Assembly (NCBI GenBank): GCA_026874595.1
Contig: CM049322.1
Span: 30,755,340-30,819,339 of the forward strand
DNA: 64,000 bases
DNA from: Sipunculus nudus
Lineage: Eukaryota > Annelida > Sipuncula > Golfingiida > Sipunculidae
Direction of reading: 5' to 3'
The number at the start of each line of letters is the position of its first letter. Position 1 is the first letter of the stretch. The notes under the pieces are model-generated. The model made no database searches. It saw nothing but the letters and a program-made list of their open reading frames with translations, and was not told where the DNA came from. Of this stretch, positions 26,651 to 38,600 are shown piece after piece. The translations under genes were made by a program, and so were the position numbers.

Positions 26651-29600
26651 TGTGTGTAAACACACATATTTACGGTGGTTGATTTAGGACACAGAATAAA
26701 AATATTTATCTCGAGATCTCGAGATAACATCTGGAGATCTCGACATAGAATTTTGCAACAACAAACAATTTCGGAAGCAAAAAAAAAAAAAATTTTAGGA
26801 AGCAAAAAAAAAAAAAAATTTTTGAAGCAAAGAAAAAAAATTTTAGGTAGCAAAAAAAAAAATGTTAGGAAGCAACAAAAAAATGTTAGGAAGCATAAAA
26901 AAAATTACGAAGCAAAAAATATTTTAAGAAAGAAAAAAAAAATTAGGAAGAAAACAAAAATTTATAAAGCAAAAAAAAAATTTTTTCTTTCGAGATCTCC
27001 AGATAAAATGTCATACTTGTACGAACCATTCGAAGCTGATTGACATAAAGCAAAGCAACGTTATGGGCACAGTATACGTTTTGCAATAATAAAACAAAGA
27101 CCATGTATACTGTGTTTAACTGAACGGTAATACAATATAATTTAAATCAATCAAGTTTGTACATCCCCTAAGATAAGGCTAGTTGAAGAAAAATTCTATA
27201 TAAATTCAATAATTAATTGTTCATATCAGTAAGGAAGATGTCAAAGCCTAAAGAAACTGAAACATTCTTTCTGAACGGCGGATTCGGAGCTATGGCTGTT
27301 TAATCACCTAAATAGAAATGTTTAGGTCTGCATGCATGCATTATTGGTACCTTTTTATTTTAAGAATACAAAAAAATATGAGCTTTTATAGAAACACGCA
27401 TTTTGTACAATTTCTTTCAGCTTTTGTTTTTATTTAAATGGTGTGTTGTTTTATATGGAACATGTATAAGACCATCATAAATTAAAATATGCTAAAAATG
27501 ATTACTTTGTTTTCGGGTAGGTACGCTGGGGGGGGGGGGGATGCTTCAGCCCCTAAAGCCCAAGTCTTGATCCTCTTTAGCTATAACTCTAGCTCAGATT
27601 ACCTTTAGTCAAACTATCTTCATAAACGTTTTGTATTCATAAATAAATCGTTTAAATATTTCGATCATCTCTCATCATGATTTTTCTTCAGCAAAATGCC
27701 CTGCTTTAGTCTTAAAGTCGCTATTCACCTGCCTTATTTATAGAATCTTTGTAATACAGGCTAACTCTGCATATACATATTAAAGAAATGAAGGTAATCA
27801 TAAACATAATCTAGGTTAACATAATCTATTTAACCTTTCATAAAAATGAGCCAATCCCGTGGGCACAGGCGGTGTCTTTGTCTATATCCACGTGTTTTCT
27901 ATGATGGGTCCGGGGGGGGGGGGGGGGGAGGGGTGCAAAACTTGCCACCGATCGTAATAGAAAGACGTCCGGCAGAAACATCTGGCTTTAATTCAGGAGT
28001 ACAGAGTTCTGTAAATGACAAATACTGCATTGCTTAATATGCTCTAACGAATATCAACTTGTGATCTTTCAATAACTCGGTTACATGTTTTTATCTGTAT
28101 GTTAACACTTGCTCAAGTGCCTTGTGTACAAGTAGCCTGTAGATAAAATGTTTATACGTCAAAGTGGCGTTATAAGACCCATTCCCAGCTAGGAATACCT
28201 TTATTTATTTATTTAATTTTTTTTTGCTTCCTTTTTTTTTTCGCTTCCTAAAATTTTTTGTTTGCTTCCTAATTTTTTTTTTGCTTCATATATATATATA
28301 TATATGTGAGTGTATATTTTATTTCTCACAAGGAATGACGGCAGTGTTCCAGTTAATATTAAAAGCCTCATCCAAAATAAAAAAAAATGAAACAACAACC
28401 GGTACCAATATATTTTATTCACATATAACGAATATGTAAGATCAAATATTAGATGAAAAATGCCGGCTTTCATGATTGATTAAGTCCCATACTTGGGCCT
28501 CCCGACATGTGGCCGCAGCCTGGGTGCGAGCACCCCGCTATAACGGACAAATCGTCCAGTCTTGTGACTTTCCGCCCCATAGGGGTTTCACCGTGTATAT
28601 ATATATTTATTTATATATATTTATATATATTTATAAAAACACATATAGTATATACACATACACACATATACATGTATATACACATATATAAACTATACTC
28701 ATATATACTCATATATACACATATATATACATATACACATATATTAATACACACATACACACATATGTTATATTTCCTTCAATGCTTGGGTTAATTTTTG
28801 TGTGTATTCAGCCTGATAAATTTTTAGTTCAGCTGACTGTTAGTCATCTGAGGTATAGGTATCGCGCTTTGTATGTCGTCCGGCTGGCCCTCCGGTCAAC
28901 CGTTAGCAGGGCACAACTCGTAACCGCTAACCCTAGAAGCCTGTAACTAAAATTAATGGAGGTCCATACAAAATCTCATTGGAAATCTGAAATTAGAACC
29001 CTGCGACGTATATCCTCCGAGCCATGGGGCTTCTAAGTATCCCTCAGAATAATAAAAAAATTATACAAAACCTCCAATATCTTGATAATTAATGCATGGA
29101 TTGTCATGAATCTTGCCTTGAATACTGACCATGACTAGATTTTTCAGTTCCCGAAAAAGGGGTGGTGCCACCTTTATTTTTAGCGAACCTGTGAGCCTAT
29201 GCGATGATGAGTGGTCGTCAGTCGTTTGTACGTTAACCCATACTATCTCGAAAACGGCAGAAGCTAACATCAACAAACTTTATGCACAAAATCTCCATCG
29301 GACTTTGCTTATTTGTTGGCTATCTGCCTTTGTTTATAGTTTATAGGGAAAATTCTAGGAAAAGTTTTAAAAAATCTTCTCTGAAACTATCAAGCCAAAG
29401 CATTCAATATTTCAAGTTAATAATCCCTGAAACAGTCTTTTTCAGGTTTGTTCGAATGGCTCCAGTTCAGTGAATTTTGGCTGAGTTAAAGGAAGCTTAA
29501 CTTAGTCATTTGGCAAAAAAAGAAGATACTAAAATTACAATATCAGAAACGGCTGGAGCTTTCATCACAATCTTTTATGCAAATGTTGGTCACATGAGTC

Positions 29601-32600
29601 ATATTTGAAACTGAGGTACTGGTGGCGCCATCTGCATCAACCTTTTTTTTAATTTGAAATTAGTCATTTTGCAGGTAAGCATACTAACATAACAATCTCA
29701 GAAACAAAAGGAGCTAGGATCACTAAATTTTTGCAAATGTTGGTCATGTGACTCATATTTGAAATTGCAGTTTTTGTAGGGCCACTAACATAAACCTGTT
29801 TTTTACGGTCAAAAAACCTTGAAATTTTGCCACTTTCAGCTTAAAAATGTTTTATGATGAAACTCTCAAGCTGAATGGTTTGATTTTTCACAAGAATATT
29901 CTAGGATAGGGTTTTTTAATTGCATAAGAATAGGTTTGGTTCATTAACTTGCGGTAGAGTCATTGAAAGCTTAAGTTTGTCTTGAGGCAATAAGTAAGCC
30001 TATTTCAGATTGAGGGCTGCAATAGACTCCTTCTGCAAAACTGTTGTTCAATTCATGATACACTGCATACTTAGGTGGCCTTCGTTCAAGTACTAAATGA
30101 TTCTTGGCACAATTGTTGGACCCTCAACTTTTATTATTATAAACATTTTATAAAAATTCTAATGAATACATCAGCTTGAAAAAGAGCATTTTAGTCAAAG
30201 TCTTTCAGTATGTGTAAACAGATTAACCAACAGGCCAAGATTGTGTCTGCATCTATAAATAGCTTGGCAGACTGCCAGCTATTTCAGGTTTGGCAACAGG
30301 CCAAGGTCAGCCTGGGTTTATTTATAGCTTTTGCAGACTGCCAACTGTATCAGATTGGGCAACAGATCAAGAGTTCACTTAGTGCAGCCAGGTCTAGGTC
30401 AGGAGTTCACTCAGTGCAGTAGCTACAATCTATTTAGAGCTTTGGCAGACTGCCCACTGCATCAGAGTTGGCGCCAAAAGTCAGTTTGGATCTATTTATA
30501 GCTTTCGCAGACTGCCAACTGTGTCAGTTTATCCAACAGGCCAATGTTCATTCAGTACAGCCAATTATAGGTCAAAAGTTCACACAGTCTAGCCAGTTGC
30601 AGGTTAAGAGTTTACCCAGTGCAGTAGCTTTATCCAGCAATTTGTCACAGTTCACTCGGGGCAACTGCCTTTCTCACCTAAGCCTTGTCAGCCTAGTGCA
30701 TCACACTCAACATAAGTTTGATGTATTGGCCTGATATTTTGACCTGTCTATGTGTCTTTGATGGCTTTCCAGTTTACAAGACAGGTGTCGCCACCTACAA
30801 TGACTTTTGAACAGAGTATGTACCTGCTTATTTCTCCGGAGGAATTTGATATACAGCCTGAAATTGGGCATATTTATACATATTGTAAAGCTTTGTCGTA
30901 TACAAGACTGCTGGCACCACGTACAATATTTTTTTGCACAGTGTATGTCCCTGCTTATTTCTCAGGAAGGGTTTGATATCAGCCTGAAATTGGGCATATG
31001 TATACATCTCTGATAGCTTCATCATATACAAAACTGGTGGTGCCAGCTTAAATCATTTTTGTGTTGTATGCACCCATGCAAGCAGTGATGTTTGAGTAAT
31101 TGGTTCTTGTTCAAAATGTTTAGTACTTGCATTGTTCATATACATGATACACATGTACTTGAAAAGTAATATCTAGGATTGGAGCATTATACCTGGTGTA
31201 TAACCCATTGCACAGGTTCGCATGAGCCTGTAGGCCTTGTTTCTTTTCTACGAATATTTTTCTATCTTTTACTATAAATGACAACAATAATGCCGGTTTT
31301 ATTGATCAGAAGTGGATGCCCTGTAGAAATCACCCTATCCGTCTGTCTGTTCGTCTGTCTGTCTGTCCATCCGTCTATACACACATATTTGTTTCTAGAT
31401 GATATCTCCAGGTTGGATTGACATATGGATTTCAAACATGACTTACACATGTTTGATTTTTTGGTCATCATGTCAAAGGTCAAGGTCACAAGACTCACTT
31501 ATTTAAAAATATTATGCCTGCATTTTAAGCCAAGCTCTTCATCCCAAACTTTCAATCTTGCACATTTAGCTGACTTGCCAGTATGGGGAGAGTATAAATG
31601 AATTTGGGGTCACAACGTCAAAGGTCAAGGTCACAGGGCCCATCTGTTCATAAATTACTTTCCAGATGATAACTCAAGTTTAGTTTGACATATTGGTTTC
31701 AACCTTAACTTATATGTGGCACACCACTGTGGAAGAAATCTGTAAATTTTGAGATTACCTGGTCAGAGGTCAAGGTCACTGGATCTACTTTTTTAAAAAG
31801 ATTGTTACAATAATCTAAATGCTTAACGTTGAAGGATAATAAGTTCTTAGATTTTATGGTCACAAGGTCATTGGTTAAGGTCACAAGACCGTCATTCTGA
31901 AAAATTTCTTTAAAAATATCCTTATAATCAAATTCAGCTGAGTGTCGAGACCCCTGGGTCCCTAGTTTTATTTCTCATAGTTCATTTTTACTTTAACCAG
32001 AAATGGGTCTTCATGCTGAAAATAATCATTTCTATCGGAGAAATAAATGATTACAATGTTCTGATAAAAGATATGTACAAATGTTCCTGTTTTGCTCAGC
32101 TGACTATAAGTCATCTGAGCTATAGCCGTGGTCCTTTGTCCGTCGGCTGTCTATCCGTCCGTCTGTCCGTCGTTCGTCCGTTAAACTGGCACGTTTTGAA
32201 ACCATTGGACTTATGAATCTGAAATTCGGCATACAGTTATATGTCCCAAAAATCTCCTACCTTAATGAAATTTATAAGTCATCTGAGCTATAGCGATCAC
32301 TCTTTGTCCGTTGTTCGTCCTGACGGCCGGCCGTCTGTCCGTTAACAGGGCACAAATCGTAACCGCTGTACTTGGAATCTTCTTCTAACTTTACATCTAG
32401 AGAGGACCATGAAAAATCTCTTGGGAAACCTTGAATAAGGTCTCTGTTACCCATATTCTTCAAGCTATGGGGCTCCAAAGTACCCCCCCCCCCAGAATAA
32501 TGAAATATTTGATACAAAAGCTCAAGTATCTGAACAGCTCATGCATTGATCACCATGGTTCTTTGCATGGGTAAAGATCCTGAAGTGTTTCATCAGTTTC

Positions 32601-35600
32601 TGCAGATTGGTGGCACCACCTGTATTTTTTTCGAATTTTTACAATTTTTTCTCTATTTTTGAAACCTTAAAAGATGCTGTCATCTGTTAATAGGGCGTAA
32701 ATCATAAAGACTGGACCTAGAATTTTCTATCTTTATATGCAGGGAGGCCCATAAAAAGGCTTCTTGAAAACCTGAATTTAGGTCTCTGTTACCCATAACC
32801 TCTGAGCTATGGGGCTCAGAAGTATTGCCCCATAATAACTTAACATTTTATACAAAAGCTTCAGTATCTGAACAACTAATGCATTTATAACCATGGTTCT
32901 TTGCATGCATATTCATCATAGAGTTTTTCATCATTTCCTGCAGACTGGTGGAGCCACCTTGATTTTTACAATTTTAAGCAATTTTTTCTCTCTCATTTTT
33001 GAGACCTTTAAAGATACAGTCATCCATTAGCAGGGAACAAATCATTATACCCAGAATCTTTTAACTTGACATCCGGGTAGGTCCGTGATAAATATCCTTT
33101 GAAACCTGAAATTAGGTCTCTGTTACCCATATTCTCTTAGCTATGGGGCTTATAAACACCCCCAGCATAACTTAAAATTTGATACAAAAGCAGGGCACAA
33201 ATCATAACCATTGGATATAGAATCTTCTAACTTGACATCCTGAGAGTTCCTCAAAAGTTCTCCCCAGACACCTAAGTTAGGTCAATGTGATCTGTCTATT
33301 TTCAGAGTTTTGGGGTATGTTTGAGCTCCCCAGAAAAATGCAAAATACACACTCATTGCCAGATTCCTCAGGAAAGGCTGTTTTGATTGTCATCAAATTT
33401 GGTGTGCTTATGGATGAACTTAAGCTAATACGCGTGAACGATGATGCCACCTACATTATCTTAATTAGTTGCCTGTGCAAGGACATATTGGCAACATGTC
33501 AGTCGGCCGAGCGTCATGACCCATGGGTCACTTGTTTTTTTTTGTGAATCTAACTGCCTCCATTTTGTTATGCTCTCAAATATAGTTCTTAATCTAATTA
33601 TGTACATCTGCAGTTCCATTTTGGTTTGGGACTACGTGACAGGGTGGTAGCACCTATCATATTATTTATAAATTCTGGTGTCACCCAGGCCCGGTGTCTA
33701 CCACAGTTGCAGGTCCTTGGTGTGTAAACATCCCCATTGCTGGGTCATAACACAGAGAGGACCCCCAAAGACGCACGTGCTTGTGAGTGATACACAGCTG
33801 TGGGTCACAGCCTTACCATTAAGCCTGCAGAGTGCTCACTCTGGGTAGGGGCCGACCTTGATATATTTTATAGTTAAATATTTGAACTCACAACCTCCTG
33901 GCTTTGAGTCCTGTGCTCTACCCCTGAGCCACAGAAGCCGGTGAGTTTTTGGATACTATGTTTTCACGTGGGTTATGCTGCAGGACAGAAAAGGGTATCA
34001 ATGTGTACTATGAAAACGGGAAGGTATGTGACATAGCATCACCTGTCTGATCTATGAGAAAACTCTCCAAGATGGATGGACATGCCGAATTTCAGACCAA
34101 TACATCGAACGGCTGCTGAGATTTTGAGCAATTTTCATCTTAGCAAACATACGGATGGATGCCACATGAAAACGATTGCAAATGGCACCACGGGTATTGA
34201 GTATGAGATAAAGGTATCCAACATCTCTGGACATGCATAATTTCAGGCCAATATGACAAACCACTTCTGATAAAAGAGAATATGAGTATTCTAGGAAAAC
34301 AGGAAGGTAGGTGTTGCCACCTGTTTGGTTTACAAGAAAACTCTCCAAGATTGATGGTCTTGCAAAATTTCAGACCAATACATTGAACCACTCCTTAGTT
34401 TTGAGTTTCTTTTCACCCAAGGCAAATGCACAGATGGATGCCATGTGAAAATGCTACCATTCTAGAGTATGAGATGGAGGTACCTAAGATCTATTGACAT
34501 CCGCAGTTTCTGCCAAATACACTGAAGCAATCACTGTGACAAACAGATGACAAATGCATATATCGATGCCATGTCAAAATGGTTGTAGTTTGCTACACCA
34601 GTGTGGAGTATGAGATCTATGAACACATTACATTTCAGCCCAAAAATTTGAACCTCTCCTGAGATATTGGCTGGTATCCCCGAGACACCGAGATTTATAC
34701 TGCATGAACAGGATTGCAGGTGGCGCCACTTGTCATTGTTTGGCACCAGCTAGGTTTGCCAGTCTTCACAGAGATCAGTCCAAGGGTCTAAAAGGAGTTC
34801 TCTGGAAATGAATGCAATGGCTGTGGCAGCTGAACCTGAGTGAAAAAATAGTTAGGGCAAAAATCTGTTTGGGGGATGAAATGAAAGTGTATCACTTCTG
34901 TTCTGATTACTGGTCACAGAGGACCCAGACATACACAAGTGTTTATTTGCCTGTTCTCATTCTGCAGACACTGCCAAGCAGCCTGACCATCCGACCTGGG
35001 GGAAGAGAGTGTTCACAGGTTTGGGTCAAGATGTCTCCTTATCAATCAAAGTGGATGCCTATCCAACCAGTGTCAATTTTATCTGGTACTATGTGGGAGG
35101 AGAAAACATCACTAGAGTCCAGGAGGACGAGCGCACCACAATAATGTCTCACCCTCCACAGAGTACGCTGAACATCACCAATATCACGATGACTGATCTG
35201 GGCAACTACACAGTCCATGTAGAGAACGGAGTCCGGTCTGGCAGCAGCTTTTCATATTTGGTAATACCTAAAGGTATGGAAGTGTGCTCAGTAATTTTCA
35301 GTGTTTAACTGGGTTAAAAGAAACTTTAAACTTTGATCAAATAGGATTTTTTCAAAGTGCAAGTTGCAACTTTATTAATGCAGTTTTATTGGGAAATACA
35401 ATCATTTTAGATAACATTTTTGAAGAATATTGGAGATGTTGCTAATCTGCATATTTTTGCTTTTTCTTTTGTTATAAAATTTCTATGTCAGTGAGAGCAT
35501 TATATATTTGAAGTCATACTTTGAAATTTTTCTAACTGAACATCCAGGAATTCAATAAAAATCTCTTTGGAACCCTGAAATTAGGTCACAGTGACCTATA

Positions 35601-38600
35601 TCCTCCGAGCTATGGGGCATGTTTGTGTCCCCAGAATGATTAAAATTTGATACAAAACCTCCAGTATCTTGATAATTAGTCCGTTGATTGCCAAGAATCT
35701 TGCTTTGAATATTTACCATGACTAGTTTTGACAGTTCCCCAAACTAGTAGCCCCTGAGCTCAGGTAATGGTCCTTTATCCGTAGTCTGTCCGCTTGTCCA
35801 TCCAGCTGGAGGTCTGTTAACAAGGCACGTTTTGAAACCATTGGACCTACAATTCAAAATCCAGCATAAAGTAAGGTGTCCCTAAGTTCTCCTACCACAC
35901 CCAAAACTGGGTTACTGACTTCGTTCCTTTAAGTAATTAAGGAAAACCTCCATTTTCCACGATTCTTTATATGCAAATCGATCATTTAGTGTTCCATCAA
36001 TTCCTGAAGACATGTGAAGCACCTGCATTTTTTTCTAATTTAAGCATTGTTTTCTCTATTTTTAGACTTTCAAATGAAGCAGCCTGTCTGTTAGCAGGGC
36101 ACAAATCCTAACTGCTGGAAACTTCTAACTAAATACCCAGCCAGGTCAATAAAAATCTCCAGTCACAACTGATTAACTCCCTCTTTAGGCTCGGGTTGAG
36201 TACAAAGTCAAGGACAAAAGGTCAAGGGTCAAGGTCAGAGGACTCAAATTTTGAAAAGTTAATAAAAATATCATTGTAGACAAATTCAGCTCAGGGTTAA
36301 GACCCATGGGTTCCTGAGTTGTTAGTGAACCAATTGGATAAACAAGTGGGAGAAAGTGAGAAGAATGTGGGCTTAGGGAAAGACACAGGGAGTAGTTTTC
36401 CATGAATTCAGCCCTGCCTGGCTAAACTTATTATAATGCACTAACACTGGTTGAGCACCCCTGCAGTGACAGGTGTCCAGTAATTTTCATATCCCCCCTT
36501 TTTCTTTAACCCTCCCCCCACCCCACACACAGCAATAATTACTTAGTGTAATGCAATAATTGTTTTTGCTTGAACTGTATTTTCTTAACTATACAACTGT
36601 TTCCAGTCCAATGTACAAATATTTACTTGATATAATAATTTCAAGGAGTAATCCAGAGTTACGTATCATGTTTAAAGAATTTATTTCCTTTTGAATAATT
36701 TTAATGAATTATTATAAAATTAAACCCATCATTGTGCATAATGTGATAATATATGAGGCAAATTATAGATAAATAATGGTGTAATTTAGAATTGTGAATT
36801 CTGAATCAGGTTTAATTTCATATATTTTTAATTTTGCAAATTAATAAAATATATATTTTTGTGATAAAAAAAAATGAAACATCGATATGCATAATGCAAT
36901 GGTGCATGAGCAACATAAGGAATAAATGATGATGCAATTTAATATTGTGAAACAAATAATTTATTCAGATATAAATGTTATATTACAAATTTATAAAAAT
37001 TTGAAAAACTTGATAAATTAAAAAAATGAGGATCTAATGCAAAGATTTGTTCATTATTTTCTGCCTCACAGAATGGTAAAAAGTGGTTTGTTTGTTCATC
37101 TGTCTGTTTAGGATTAAATATTTAATAAGCATGAATCACTGTTACCACATTTCAGTATGTTAAATTTATATTAAAATATTCTCATAATCATCATCAGCTG
37201 AGTGCCATGACCCACAGGTTCCTTGTTTTACAACTGCCAGAAATATGATTTAGAAATATGACCAGGTAAAAGCTTCCTATTTCATGAACAGATGGCCCAG
37301 GGCCACCAGAAATAGATGTCACCAGGAGTTTTTCAACCGCTGTCTCGGTGGAAATATGGTGGCGATCAAGTTTTGACGGAGGCTACCCACAAACCTTCAG
37401 TGTCCACTATAGACACGTTGGACAGAGTTTTATGTTGGTCAGATCAGGAATCAAAGATCAGGGTCTTGGTGTCAGTCACCACATCAGAGTTACACCAATA
37501 ACACCTGGAACAGCACACGAGTTCAAGGTGGAAGCTCAAAATGCTCATAATGGAGGAACCACTGCTACATCCAACATTGTACAGATCACCACATTAGGTA
37601 AGGTGGTCATATTATGTATAGCCATAAATGTCATTTTTGTCATCTTGTTCACAAATGTATAAAATGATACAACAGACTATTACCAGTTTTATTTTGTTAA
37701 AGGTTTGGATCATGTTGTTAGAAGATGAAATGTATGATCTGTGTTGGTCAGTTCAGTTTCTGTCACAGTTAGTAACAGCATATGTGATTTTATTTCTGTT
37801 GCATGATGCATTTGTTTATGATTTGCGTGTTTATTTATTTTCATGTTATTAAAAAAAATTATAAAAAAAAACATTTTGTGTGTGTTTATATCCATCTTTT
37901 TATGTATTTGTTCCATCAATAAGGTCGAAGTCCTTATACAATTGATTAGGACAGAATAATTAATTCCCCATTTCCTCTAAAGAGAGATTATAGCTACATT
38001 TTGAACTACCTGTAAGCACAATAGCAAATCTTAGGTAGAATTTGATCTGGAAACTGGAAACCAAAAATTGTGAGACAAATCTATTAAAAAATAAGGAATA
38101 GGTTAGAATTGTATACTTGACCTTACAAATTCAGTCATCTAAAAAACTCTATCAGATTGAGCTTATTAGGTCGCCGGAATGATGTTCCAGAGAGCTTATA
38201 CCGTTACCCCAGCGTTGGCGTTAGCACCGGCTAAATCAGTAGACACCTAAGGTTAAAGTTTTTAGTTAATTCTTTATGACTCATCAAACTTACCCGATTG
38301 CTTTCATATTTACATTTATATTGTATAAGTAGTTAGGATTCCCCCTTTGATTTTTCGGATTAAAAGGTCAAAATTCATGGTCACAGGTCCTTGTTATCTC
38401 AGCTGACTGTAAGTCAACTGAAGTATAGGAACGGCGATTTGTCCGTCGTGCGTTTAGCCGTCGGGCCGTCCGGTCGTCCGTTAGCAGGGCACAAATCGTA
38501 ACTGCTGGTCCTAGAAACTTCTGAGAGAAATCCTAGGAGGTCAATAAAATATCTCCTTGGAAACCTGCAATTGGGTCACTGCAACCTATATCCTATGAGC

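Noticed and set aside
26203-26853. Open frames rich in Tyr-Ile and Lys over 26.2-27.0 kb
   Set aside because: They are translations of TA microsatellites and A-rich minisatellites, open on both strands for compositional reasons.
37628-37852. Hydrophobic 74-codon frame after the first FN3 exon as an alternative membrane segment
   Set aside because: It lies past a strong GTAAGG donor, is T-rich intron sequence and has no acceptor in phase.
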